Shown: positions 35,201-46,800 of the stretch, one piece after another
Position numbering within the stretch: the first letter of the stretch is position 1
Layout: the number at the start of each line of letters is the position of its first letter
Assembly (NCBI GenBank): GCA_011033025.1
Contig: WFMF01000376.1
Span: 62,001 to 126,000, forward strand
Reading direction: 5' to 3'
Length of the DNA: 64,000 nt
Origin: Beroe forskalii
Taxonomy: Eukaryota; Ctenophora; Nuda; Beroida; Beroidae
The notes under the pieces: generated by a model
Seen by the model: the letters and a program-made list of their open reading frames with translations, nothing else
Told to the model about the DNA's origin: nothing
The model's database searches: none
Translations under genes and position numbers: made by a program

Positions 35201-37268
35201 ACATGATGATGAACTTGTCTGACGTTGACAGACCCTCTCGAGAATCAGTGGGTCATACATCGTACGACACGGACAAACATGAACGTACGTGCGAAATTTC
35301 TGTCAGATTCTAAAACACTTCGGTAACTCTTGAAACTTAAATAAATGAATGTCAAACCTCGCTTATCAACATGCACAGTAAAACACCAAAATTAATACGC
35401 GCACAGAGAAAAAATCATGCCCCTCTTTTTTACCTTGGTTACTACGGTCCCAAATTTGACAATACGATTGTAAGCTCCCCCTCCTTCTTAATCTTCTCAT
35501 CAATGAGGAGTTTGTGAGCTGCTCGCTCCTCCAATGTCCTATCTGGTCGGATGAAAACCGAGTTGAACTCTCCAATGCCGTAACCTCTTACTCTTAGCTC
35601 GCGGAAGTACATGTCTCGCAGTGCTAGCGCACGAAAACGTCACCTTAACAATAACCGGTCGAGGTCTCTTCTTGCTCCCAGTCCCAGTCTTCCCCACGCG
35701 ACACACATCAGTTGCAGGTTTCATCCCGAGCTCGCCGAACACTTCCTGTACCTTGTCTGACAAGTCCTCACTTCCCTCCTCCAACATACCAAACACCATT
35801 TAGTTCTTGTTCCGGTCTTCTTCTTGGACAGCTGACTTGACAGCGCTTTTCAACTTCTCTGTGCTGAACTGAGCAACTGATTCACTCGACCTCACAGCAT
35901 CACTGTACGTCTTGATTTCCGCTTTAACTGTCTCTGAAACGGACTCTGTCACAGTGCTCTGCACTGAAGCTAAAAGTTTGTCCTTGTGCATGATCAGGTC
36001 GTGTTGCTGAGCAATAATCGCCTTTTGCGACTTCACTATTTGATTTCACGTTACTCAGCTCCGTCCTCAGTAGTCTCAGGCTTTCATTTTGCAGCTGAAC
36101 AAAGGCGAACGCCGACAAAAACATGGGTGCTATGGTCTCCTGGCTCAAACTCCGGCATTTCGCTGACGTCACGTTGGTTGGAGCGTCGCAGATCACTGCT
36201 CGCCTTCCCCATCCATACATAACACTTGCTTTATTCATCACATCTTCTATCACATCTTCAACGGGGAGGGGGAGGGGGGCTGTTGTGCGCTACGACTGGA
36301 ACTATTGAGTTAAGCATTACCAGCAAACGTGATCGCTGAAAATCACGAAGTAGGAAATCCCCCTATCATTATCTTGACACGTATCCCCTCAGTACGTACA
36401 CCACCAGTTTTAAAGTACACTTGTTCTCCTTTTCAGTTCGTGTATGCTATCCCCAAGGACAGCGGAGGTTTTGAAATGATGTACTCCGAAATACACCAGC
36501 ACAGAGTCTCATTCACCAGCCTGGAAGCTTTCAAGGTTCCTTTAGTTTGAGTTAATGAATTATTATATAAATAAGTTATTGCTTAAATGATGCTCATTGC
36601 ATTGATTTGATACCAATACCACGCTGTATATACGCGCTGTGTATACGCGCTGTATTTCCTCTCCTTATGCTTCAGGCGTTGCAGTCTTCAGCCCCGCCTC
36701 TGCTGGAACTCTTCCACTACGTAGACTTCCAGCAAACAAAGGATCTGGTTCTTATGAGAGGATCGTACAAAAGCCCCCTAACTTCTAACGAAGGTTGTTT
36801 GAATACTAGTTATAGAACTAGAGTTTAATAAGGCTGAATTAGTACTTCCTTTGAGAGGAATAAACTGAATATGAATTTGTAAAGTTTTAATTTTAAACTT
36901 TACAACACTACTTTATACAATCAAATTTGAGGTTTTCTCTAGTGCCTAGATCATGGCGTTTCATTGACTCCTATCATAACTCAGTGCTTAAATCAGTAAC
37001 TCGGTATTTTACATAGACCTTTAGAAGACCTAGTAAATATAACAAGATTGGTCAATTTTATTTGGCGATGATAATCCTCCTTACTTCTAACGAAGCAGTT
37101 TTTCTGGTCAATCAGCTCCAGATGTACTACAGAATCGACCCAGAACGATACAAGCTCGTCCACACATTCAACCACAATCCAATGTTTTTCGACTTCAACA
37201 CACTTCTGCAAAACTTAGACTCGCCTGATCTTTTGACCCCTAGTCACACTCAAACGAAGGAATCCTAG
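29201..37268 (+). CDS. ATPAF1: ATP synthase F1 assembly factor 1 (ATP11 family)
   Basis: Exons 29201-29265, 29505-29604, 29882-29992, 36437-36535, 36676-36793 and 37096-37268 give about 221 residues. ATPAF1/Atp11 is a mitochondrial chaperone that binds the F1 beta subunit. Exon 1 is a basic, Ser-rich presequence (MLSHLIKNIGIRSRVGS). Family blocks follow: LDDIMKTELLKDATPED, ISRVWTEYHQNKEGFVCGVI, FVYAIPKDSGGFEMMYSE, RVSFTSLEAF, LFHYVDFQQTKDLVLMRG and FLVNQLQMYY. The exon-2 to exon-3 junction is odd: the only join that keeps family alignment and frame uses ATAAGC at 29605 instead of GT, so this boundary is uncertain. Intron 3 (6.4 kb) contains the RIIa-domain gene and a LINE relic. Intron 5 is flanked by a 15-base direct repeat (see findings). 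Confidence 0.85.
30511..30523 (+). promoter_or_regulatory. RFX X-box upstream of RIIa gene
   Basis: GTTGCCAAGCAAC is a perfect X-box 125 bases before the ATG at 30648. RFX sites this close to a start are typical of ciliary and flagellar genes, which fits the encoded RIIa domain. Confidence 0.7.
30648..34798 (+). CDS. RIIa-domain protein with Ser/Lys repeat tail
   Basis: Five exons (30648-30863, 31056-31134, 31657-31743, 32283-32357, 32532-34798) total 2724 bases, giving 907 residues, all phases matching. Residues about 7-45 form an RIIa dimerisation/docking domain (IPAGFPDLLNDFVIHVMRT, then VEYFLELQRQIREN). Such domains occur in PKA regulatory subunits and in flagellar proteins such as ROPN1, SPA17 and CABYR, and bind AKAP helices. 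No cyclic-nucleotide domain follows. Instead there are acidic linkers, then a Ser/Lys-rich region and about 13 tandem 42-residue repeats, each two 21-residue halves carrying SREPSSTSVKSSKSVKS and PKESSRTSIKSSKSVKS. The tail is basic and rich in potential phosphorylation sites. The gene lies wholly inside ATPAF1 intron 3 on the same strand, with its own X-box and an AATAAA at 35070. A sperm-flagellum or ciliary structural role is my inference. Confidence 0.82.
31900..32160 (+). repeat. Polypyrimidine repeat tract
   Basis: About 260 bases of almost pure C/T on the plus strand, built from variants of CTCAACCCTTCCTACCCCT, in the intron upstream of exon 4 of the RIIa gene. It could form triplex DNA, but no function is shown. 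Confidence 0.7.
33155..34798 (+). repeat. 126-bp coding tandem repeat
   Basis: About 13 nearly identical 126-bp units within the last RIIa exon. Almost no frame-breaking change is seen, and the nucleotide repeats are very uniform, which suggests recent homogenisation by unequal exchange. The period is a multiple of three, so copy number can vary without frameshift. Confidence 0.9.
35070..35075 (+). terminator. Poly(A) signal of RIIa gene
   Basis: AATAAA lies 272 bases after the stop codon at 34798, after an AT-rich 3' region with repeated AATGTTGCAT/AATGATGCAT words. Confidence 0.45.
35445..36255 (-). pseudogene. LINE ORF1 relic
   Basis: On the minus strand a coiled-coil-like piece (SVSETVKAEIKTYSDAVRS) is followed by MVFGMLEEGSEDLSDKVQEV, CRVGKTGTG, RPVIVKVTF, and then VFIRPDRTLEERAAHKLL. 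This order matches the ORF1-type protein of non-LTR retrotransposons, in which a PDRTxxER-like motif ends the RNA-binding region. The frame is broken into at least three pieces and no reverse transcriptase is present. It is a 5'-derived or truncated dead copy inside ATPAF1 intron 3. Confidence 0.65.
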
Positions 37269-37877
37269 CAAGAAAAAGTGTAACTATCTCTCTTGTCACT
37301 AGCACGAATATCTGCTTATTTTTTCAGTCTACAGTGAGTCACTTGAATTTCATTCAGCATTCCTAGAAGTTTACTGAAGCAGATTTAGAGCGAATCTTTA
37401 TCTAGAGGATAGTACTGTATTTTGTTTTGTGACGTCGTCAGGCAACGCCCGTCAAGTATTTTGTATAGAGTCGTATACCACTACCATATGCGTTTTATAA
37501 CAAGCTTATACACAGCCCTATGTATTGCGTGTATATTATGTGATATGATTTTTTACTTATTTAAATACAAAACTATGCACTTCTTGGATTTGGATTTATG
37601 CGATATCTCTGAGTTATTTTCGAGCAAACTTTATAAATTTTTCAGGGTATCTGAATTCTGAAGCTTGATAGGGCAGTTTTAAACTTTACGGCAATACTTC
37701 ATACAATCAAATTTGACATTGTATCAATGGTTTAATTGGCGGTTTCCTAGGGGCACAAAGTGCTCAAAACGTTTCCCGGCTTCACCATTGATGTCCTGTC
37801 AGCTTAGATATAAAGCTCTGCGTTTCTCTTTGTTTATACAACTACAAGTTATAAAACCGGAACGCTCAGGTGGTTTC
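37269..37877. other. Downstream of ATPAF1, nothing coding
   Basis: AT-rich spacer. A TTTTAAACTTTAC...CTTTATACAATCAAATTTGA block, also present at 36887-36930 in ATPAF1 intron 5, recurs near 37675-37720. It is a small dispersed repeat. Confidence 0.45.
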
Positions 37878-38022
37878 ATCGTTCCGCGTCGATCAAATGG
37901 ATTGATCAAATGAAAAACGCACACAATACACTTTTATGAAGACATCCGCGCAAAAAAGCAAGCGCGCGCGATTTTGTGCCATTTTCATTTGATCAGTTCA
38001 TTTGATCGACGCGTAACGATGC
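37878..38022. mobile_element. 145-bp inverted-repeat MITE
   Basis: Arms of about 40 bases (CATCGTTCCGCGTCGATCAA and its near-complement) with three mismatches enclose a GC-rich loop. There is no coding content; family unknown. Confidence 0.65.
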
Positions 38023-38218
38023 AGGTGCCTCATACTTTATGATATTTAATTTCCGATTTAATAACGAAATGTAAAGCGAGTGATTCTATCCAAAATAAAA
38101 CACTAAAAGGGAGTGTAATAAATTACATCTGCGATCTGCACAATAACGGTGAAATTCGATCAAAAAATGGAAAAAGTGAACATCAATACATCATGTATCG
38201 CTATCATTTGAAGAGCGC

Positions 38219-39355
38219 ACATGTATATGTATGCGCACACATGTATCACGTGTGTGCGCACGTGTGAGCACACATGTATCACGTGTGAGCGCACATGTAT
38301 CACGTGTGCGCGCACATGTATCACATGTGCGCGCACATGTATCACGTGTGCGCACATGTATCACATGTGCGCGCACATGTATCACGTGTGCGCGCACATG
38401 TATCACGTGTGCGCGCACGTGTATCACGTGTGCGCGCACGTGTATCACGTGTGCGCGCACATGTATCACGTGTGCGCACACGTCTAAGCGCACATGTATC
38501 ACGTGTGCGCACACGTCTAAGCGCACATGTATCACGTGTGCGCGCACATGTATCACGTGTGCGCGCACATGTATCACGTGTGCGCGCACATGTATCACAT
38601 GTGAGCGCACATGTATCACGTGTGAGTACACATGTATCACGTGTGAGCGCATGACATGTATCACGTGTACGCGCACATGTATCATGTGTGCGCCCACATG
38701 CATCACGTGTGTGCGCACATGCATCACGTGTGTGCGCACATGTATTCCGTGTGCGCGCACATGCATCAGGTGTGCGCGCACATGCATCCCGTGTGCGCGC
38801 GCACATGTATAACGTGTGTGCGCGCACATGTATAACGTGTGTGCGCGCACATGTATTACGTGCGCGCGCACATGTATTACGTGCGCGCACATGTATTACG
38901 TGCAAGCGCACATGTATTACGTGCGCGCACATGTATTACGTGCAAGCGCACATGTATTACGTGCAAGCGCACATGTATTACGTGCAAGCGCACATGTATT
39001 ACGTGCGCGCGCACATGTATTACGTGCAAGTGCACATGTATTACGTGCGCGCGTACATGTATTACGTGCAAGCGCACATGTATTACGTGCGCGCACATGT
39101 ATTACGTGCGCGCACATGTATTACGTGCGCGCACATGTATTACGTGCGCGCACATGTATTACGTGCGCGCGCACATGTATTACGTGCGCGCACATGTATT
39201 ACGTTCGCGCGGACATGTATTACGTGCGCGCGCACATGTATTACGCTTGCGCCCACATGTATCACGTGTGCGCGGAAATGTATCAATGTATCACGTGTGC
39301 GCGCAAATTTATCACGTGTGCGCGCAAATGTATCACATGTGTGCGCATTGCTAAA
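38219..39355. repeat. Alternating purine-pyrimidine satellite
   Basis: About 1.1 kb of 19-21-bp units. Units before about 38815 read CACGTGTGCGCGCACATGTAT; later ones read TTACGTGCGCGCACATGTA. Almost every base pair continues a purine-pyrimidine alternation, each unit is self-complementary, and many contain CACGTG. All six frames stay open only because the repeat lacks stop codons, so the long ORFs here are not genes. Confidence 0.92.
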
Positions 39356-40829
39356 CACGTATATCCCTACGTGGCTCGCGCGGCGCGCTTCCCCAGCACG
39401 GTTTCCCGCGCCGTATTCCCCTAACCAGGGGTGTCGGGCACGGGTTTAGCGCTTGCCGCGCCGCGCACTCCGTGCGCGTAACCAGGGCCCTGGTTAGGGC
39501 AACGCGCCGTACTAGGGAAGCGCGCGGCGCGTACACACACCTAAGCGGGCTAAGGAAGTGTGCGCACATATTTGACGCACATATTTGACGCACATATATG
39601 TCATATTTCACGGACGTACTTGCCCCGTCTATTTCTTCTGACTGGATGGCTATCAAGCAGGGCGAGGTTGCAAATTGACGTCCAAATGTGGAACGTTGCG
39701 CCGCGCGCGAGGGTAAGGTTACATCCTACGAATCTTTCAAATTTTAAAAATATTGAAAAACGAAGTTTCAGAATCAGTTGGGTTCTGGTGGTTTTAGGTT
39801 AGTTTTTCCTAAGCCCACATATGATTTCCTTCATATGAACCAATCAGCTGACATTGAAAATATCATATACTTCCTAAGTATATGATATTGAATTTTGGCA
39901 GGTTTTGGTTGTTTAAACATCAAAAAGTTTTTGCTTGTTTCAAGGTGGTTTCGCATTCTGGAAGTTTTCATCTTTTAAATTTGAAAATATTGAAAAACGA
40001 AGTTTCAGAATCGCCTAAGCCTGCATAGGTGTGTGTGCACTTCCAAACAGGGATATACGTGTTTAGCAAATCATATACAACCATTAGGTTGGTCCATTTG
40101 GTAATTATTGCAACAGTATCACTTAACGATATACTGTCAGATCATTGTATAATATCATTGTGTATCAATACAGATTATCATGTATTGCGTAGAAAGTTTA
40201 TTCAATTTAATACTTACATCGATCTTGCAGATCGATGTGTTTTAAAGGATTTATTCTTTAATTGTTGTTATATATTTGACCCTGTTTTCAGGATTATCAT
40301 CTCTCAAGATGGTGTATGGGAGCATGATGTATCTCATCATGTATGTTGATGCATGCCACTTCTCATTTTAAATGCAGCAAGATAAAGGATTACAAAGCCC
40401 CAGGATCCATCAACTGGGCCTTTACTTCTCTTCACCAAGTGTGCTACTTAATTTCTTGATGTTTGTGTTAAAGACCTCTTATCAGTTTCAATCAGGCAGG
40501 TGGTCACTGCACTTGACGGTGCTTTACCCTGGTACCAGGGGGTGACTGCTGGGGGGCCTACCTCATAAAAAGCTCTCGCAATTTAAACACCCTGAAAGCT
40601 GAGGTAGGTATTGGACTGAAGATGCCTGCACACCAATCATCTAGGTGTGACTCATTTGGATTTGGCTGTTCTTACATAGGTATATTCCTCAAGGAATCGT
40701 GTCAAAGTTCAAGTCCAAAGTTGGAGAAAAGTCTTGCAGATTGATGTGTTTTAAAGGATTTATTCTTTAATTGTTGTTATAATAATTACATCATATTTCT
40801 AACCTTTCTCTTTTCTCTGCAGACAAGGC
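39356..40829. other. GC-rich then AT-rich spacer before HORMAD gene
   Basis: 39360-39540 is strongly CG-rich (GCGCGCCGC words). Two copies of ATTGAAAAACGAAGTTTCAG lie near 39750 and 39990. A block ending GATGTGTTTTAAAGGATTTATTC is duplicated at about 40222-40276 and 40733-40785. A palindrome, ATCATATACTTcctAAGTATATGAT, lies near 39862. No exon was found upstream of 40830. Confidence 0.5.
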
Positions 40830-43800
40830 ATGGCAACTGCAGTTTGCCAAAGACAAGAAGTGGGGTCATGGCAATCCATTTTCCCTGCAGACCAGCTGAC
40901 TGAGCAGAAATCTGCCTTTTTTGTGAAGAAACTCCTCGCTGTCTCAGTTTCATATTTGACATATCTCAGGAATATCTTTCCAGGTTAGCCTGCTTCTTTT
41001 TTCAAATTTTCATGCTGTATAATGTTACTGGTAGCTAGGATGCCCTTCTATCGTTTCCAGCCAAAAAATTTTGTGCCATCACCACCCCTTAAGTCACAAG
41101 AGACATCACTACTAATTTCTCTTTACCATCTTTTATCCTATGATTGAAGTATTATTAAGAAACAGATGTTTTGAGGTTTTGGGCAACATTCCCAATACTT
41201 TTCAGAGAATGCTTATGGTAACAGGAATTTAGAAGACCTGGAATTGAAGATTCTACAAGACAGCAGCTCTTGTCCTGGCGCTAATAAAGTCTGTCAGTGG
41301 GTCCGTAGCTGCTTTGAGGCACTAGACAAGAAGTTCCTGAACTCCCTTTTACTTGGGTTGTATATTGATTCTGCAGATCCAAACACTCTCTTAGAGTCCT
41401 ACAGGTAGTCAACATTGCCATTTTCTCTTGCTTACTCAGTACCTTAGGAGGTCTATTTATGTGGGTTGAAATTGCGGTGTTTGAAATTTTGGTAGGTTGA
41501 AAATATGGGGATTTTTTTCAAAAATCTCCATATTTCACCCACCAAATAAAATTGGGTGATTTTCTAACTTTTGCTGACAAATGAAAGATTTTTGCAGAAA
41601 CAATGGAAAAATAGATTAATTCTAATATTAAAAATTGAATTCTTGATCGTCTTCCTGAGCCTCTGCTTCATTAATTACTGTTCTAAATTTTTGAATTTCA
41701 ATTGTTTTAACCATTTGACTTTGACTAAATGATCTGTAACTATCTGAAAAATCATCTCTGATACGAAATTGTACTGTTTTAGTGCAGATAGTTCAAGAAA
41801 TTTCGAAAGCGGGTTGAATTAAATCGGGGAGTAAAATTGTGGTGGGCAAAATTTTGGTAGGTTGAAAATATGGGGATTTTTTCGAAAAATCCCCAAATTA
41901 CAACCTTTATAAATAGACCTCCTAAGGTACTTAGAAACAAAATGATTCCCAATGATTAAATCATTTTATTGGTTACAAACTGATATTATCAATCAGCAGA
42001 ATCATAATTGTTACTTTCAATGAAAGACAGCAGTTTTATTAAAGCAGAATTTCTCATTATAATATTAATTTGAACCGTACTATATAACAATATCTAACAG
42101 TTTCAAGTTCAACTATGAGGAAGGGATGGATATCTATCACAATGATAAGAAGATTCTGACTAGTGACACTGTCAACACTAAGAAAACGACAACCACTCTG
42201 CTAAGGACCATTCTTGTGCTGACTCAGGTAGACTGATATATTAGCCTGCATGAAAAATATAATATGAGTGATTCCCTTAAAATTGAAAAAATTCCAAAGC
42301 CAAAGTTTGTTATAATGTCTAGAAATAAGGGCAATTACACCAACAATACCACTGTTAGATTAGTGTAAATAATTCTATGATCGCATTTTTAGGAATCCCA
42401 TTGAACTATAACTGTTTATTATGGACTTGTTAAAAAAAGTTCAACACACGGGTATAGCCAAGCTTTAAAACCACCCTGAAATATCCCATCAGGGTCTGAA
42501 ACCTCTACCCGATGACGTTATGCTGACAATGAAGCTGTATTTCAATGATGACGTCACACCGCCAGACTACCACCCTCCGGGGTTTGTAGAGGGAGGAGCT
42601 GATGATTTCGTTTATGAAGATGAAACTGTAAATATCAAGGTATGTGATCCTTGCCGTTTTGGTTAAGTTGCTCATAAAAGATTTTTTAATTTGAAAATAT
42701 GCATCTTGCACGCACGTAACTATGATTGCTTTGTAGTTGCACGTGCATGAATGGTCGTGCCGGCGATCATTGATAATTATGTTGTTTTGAATCCGTTACC
42801 CAAAACTGTCCATGATTGATATTTTTCGATGCAATTATTAGCAAGAATTGGAAAGTTTGAAACCAACGGAGGTATGGCGGTACTCAGTGACCAAGAAGGA
42901 CCAACCGGCTTTCTAAACTCGGCGGATTTAAGATGTTCACATTCAAATCTGTCGAGTATTATAGTATTTTAGTATTTCCTTTTTCATCAGGTGGGTGAAG
43001 TTAGTACAAAGTACCACTCTGTTAAGATGAGGATAAGAACCAAATGTCACAACTTTGATCTGAGCCCGGATGCCAAAGAGATAGTAGCCGAGTTGACCGA
43101 CGGCAGTCAGGAAGAACAGGAGACTGAAGGTGTGAAGGAGAAATCTTCTCCTGCAGAAACTGTCATCACAACTGCTACAACTCCCAAAACCGAAGGAGGA
43201 AGCTATGATGTAAGTGTTGCAAAAATTTTCAAAACCAAAAAGGATTTGGTTGTGATGGTCCGCGACTGTTTTGAGGCGTATTTACTGAAAAAACCCCGGA
43301 ACGCGACGGTTAAAACTGCTTCAACGCTACTTCAAAATATACTACATTTACATAAGTTATTCTACAATAAGTTATTCTACAATCGACAAAAGGGACGTTG
43401 CGGCAGTTTTAACCGTCGTTTTCTTTCTGTTTGCTTTTGACAATCACTTGTCATATTTTCAACCACTGTCGAAACACTCAGAAAATTAACTATTAAAGAA
43501 ACTCCTTTGATAGTTATAGATTGTTCTCTGCAACATCGGTTTCCCTCCAGGTGAAGTGTGTTTGTGGGAGTTCTATAGAGGATGGGATGTTGGTCATGTG
43601 TGTGACCTGTGAGAAGTGGTCTCATGCTCTCTGCTACAGGATAATAAAGTCTGAGGCTGTTCCAGACTCTCACATTTGTGTTTCCTGTCCAGGTTTGTAG
43701 TGCGGAATCAAGTGAAATTTAGATCTGCAAGTTATCGTACAGTTCCAACCTCAAAGTCATGTCTACATTGATGTACACTGTACAGATTGATCAAAATTGA

Positions 43801-46800
43801 TCATAATTTGATTGGAATAAATCAAAACTCCCAGTCACAAATCTGTGATTTCCTCAGCCGCAGAGTTTTAATACCAAACTTAATTCAACAGCAGAGTTTT
43901 GATACCCAACTAAATTTCCAGTGGTCGACCGGGGGCGGGATCTCGGCCGGGGCCGGGGCCGGGGAAGACTTGAGAAATTTGACCGGGGCCGGGGCCGGGG
44001 AACCATCAATTTAGCCGGGGCGGGGGCCGGGGATTGCTGACCTGGTATTTAAGCCTTGGATAAAGAAAATTACGGCCGGAGTACTTTTCAGACAAGAGAT
44101 GGAATGCAAAATATGCGCATGAAAAAACTGACAGGTTAGGTACTCAATACACATTTAGGCAAAATCACTGAAATTCAATGATATGGAGGGGTCAGGAGGC
44201 GGCATATATTTCTCGTATTTTTCAACGAATCTGGCCATAGCTAAACAAGACTGTCCCTGGAATTAAATGATATGCAGGGGTCTGGGGGCGAAAGCCCCCA
44301 GATAACAGACGACCAGAGCAAATAGAATATTCGACTTTTTAGTATTTTTCAACTCAATTTCTCATATTTTTCAAACAAATCTGGTCGAAGCAAAATCAAG
44401 ACCGTCACTGAAATTCAATGATATGCAGGGGTCTGGGGGCGGCAGTCCCAAGAAGCCAGACGACCTGAGCAATTAAAATATTCGCCTCTTTTATTAAGTA
44501 ATTCAACTCAATTTCTCGTATTTTTCAAACGAATCCTGGTCGAAGCACAATGAAGACCGTCACTGAAATTCAATGATATGCAGTGGTCTGGGGGCGGCAG
44601 CCCCCAGAAGCCAGATGACCTGAGCAAATAGAATACTCGCCTCTTTAGTATTTCAATTCGATTCTCGTATTTTTCAAACGAATTTGGTTGAAGAAAAATC
44701 AGGACCGTCACTGAAATTCAATGATATGCAGTGGTCTGGGGTCGGCAGCCCCCAGAAGCCAGATGCCCTGTGCAAATAGAACAGTCGCCTTTATAGCATT
44801 AATGCTCTATTTACGTATTTTTTTTCAACGTGTATGGTCCTGAAGAAAGATCAAGAGTGTTGTGGAACGTAAATTTGTCGAGTGCCCTGGGGGCGACAAC
44901 CTCCAGAAACAAAACGTTTAATTTAAGGCCGATAAAATAGATGCATCAATAGTATTTAGCCTTTTTAACAACAGTACTTTCATCTATTTTCAACGTGTTT
45001 ACATGTCTCGTCGAAGCAAAAATAATTCGAAAGATAAACTTCGATGATAGATGCTGGTCTTGGGTACGGTGGTGGTTAGAGGCCGATAGATAGCAACACC
45101 GGCTCAATAAAAATTTTCCCTACAATTTCAAGTAATTAAAATGTACGTGAGTACGCGTCTTGAGCGACCTACCTTACGAGACATATTTAAAAGGTACGAA
45201 ATTTGGGGATTTTACGAAAAAATCCCCATATTTTCGTTCCCCCAAAATTTCGATCCCCAAAATTATTTTCCCCAAATTAGTTAATTGCGGGTTTGACTAA
45301 CAGTGCATAAAATATGGAACTCCCAGACAAATTTCAATAAGTATATCGAACCTCCTACACTCGACTCGATAAAGGGATCTTGTACTGGAAACTCTACTAC
45401 TTCGATCACCTCAGTAATATTGGCCTTTCTGAAGTTCTGATTTATTCCAAAAGTTACCTTATTTTTTCGAATTTGAAAAAGGCGAAAATCGCCTGATTTA
45501 ATTTGGGGTACGAAATTTGGGGATTTTTGAAAAAAATCCCCATATTTTCGAACCCCCAAAATTTCGATCCCCGGAATTATTGTCCCATGTTATTTTGTCT
45601 TGTAAGGTATTCAGAAGTTAGATGTCGTAAGCAGTTGCAATATCATTGAATGGAAAAATATATCGTCCCGTTTCATGGAAAACTTGGAAATTAATATGGA
45701 ATTCACGAATTTCCATCTGAAAAGGTAAGTGTTAAATCCCCGGCCGATTCCCCGGTAAAATCACGATTTTAGGCCGGGGCCGGGGTTAAAAATTCGGCCG
45801 GGACCGGGGCCGGGGCCCCGGTCTCTTCCCCAATTTTGGCCGGGGCCGGGAAGAGCCGGGGGCACTGATTTTGGCCGGGGCCGGGGCCCCGGTCGACCAC
45901 TGTAAATTTCACAGGTAAATGTACCGATCCCACGCTCAAGAAGCTAGATAAGATAACAGCACAAGCTACTGCTCTCTGGAGACGAGCACTGTTCACTTTA
46001 ACCGAGGTTTGTTGTCCTGTTATCTTATTATTTTGTTATCCGTTATCTTGCCCATTATCTGGGGAGATAAGACATAAATTGAATCAATTTTCACGAAGTA
46101 ACTTACCTTTTACAAATGTATTTATGGAGTATCAAATAAACAAATAAGGCATATTTTGACAAAATCTGCCATTTCAAGGTTTGTCCGCTAAAATGTTAGC
46201 GACACTTTTGCAGGAACAAAAATAGCAGTATATTATTTTTAAACCCAAGCCTTCCCAGGTAAAGCGAGTCAAAGAACCAGAGCTGGGTCAGAGACTGGAC
46301 ATTGATATTGACGTGGCGAAAGGTCTGATTAACAGACTTCTAGCTGAACGGTAATTGGCTTTTGTCTTTTGGGTTCTCAAAACAACATGCTAGTAATAAA
46401 CTTATTTTCTTCCTCGATTTTATACTCCTGACGATAAGTTGTAATTAAAATTTGGGAATTTGATTTAAGATTCCGTTAACCTGAAAATAACATTGTAATT
46501 TAACTGACGTTGGTTTTAAAATAATACTGACATCACTTCTCCAGGTTCATCAAGACCCCAGCAAAGAGCACCTCTAAGTTCGGCTACATCGTCAACAAAA
46601 CAGAAATCACAAACCGGGGCTTCCGTCAGTACTTCAGTCAGCCTGGCGAAAACTCGCAAAGTCTGCCCGATAACTCACAAAGTCTTAGTTGTTTCAACTC
46701 GCAAAGTCTAGCAAGTCACAGTATGGATAGCCTACCGGCTGGTTTGTACAGCAGTCAAGATATGGTCATGGATACCGCTAGCCTCAAGATTGGAGGTGGC

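Noticed and set aside
35086-35313. 75-codon open frame after the RIIa gene as an extra exon
   Set aside because: No clear acceptor and no similarity; it follows the RIIa poly(A) signal. Possible but unsupported.
38221-39449. Long open frames on both strands in the CACGTGTGCGCGCACATGT satellite
   Set aside because: All frames are open because the repeat contains no stop codons. Products are monotonous Cys-His-Thr strings with no start context or splice support.
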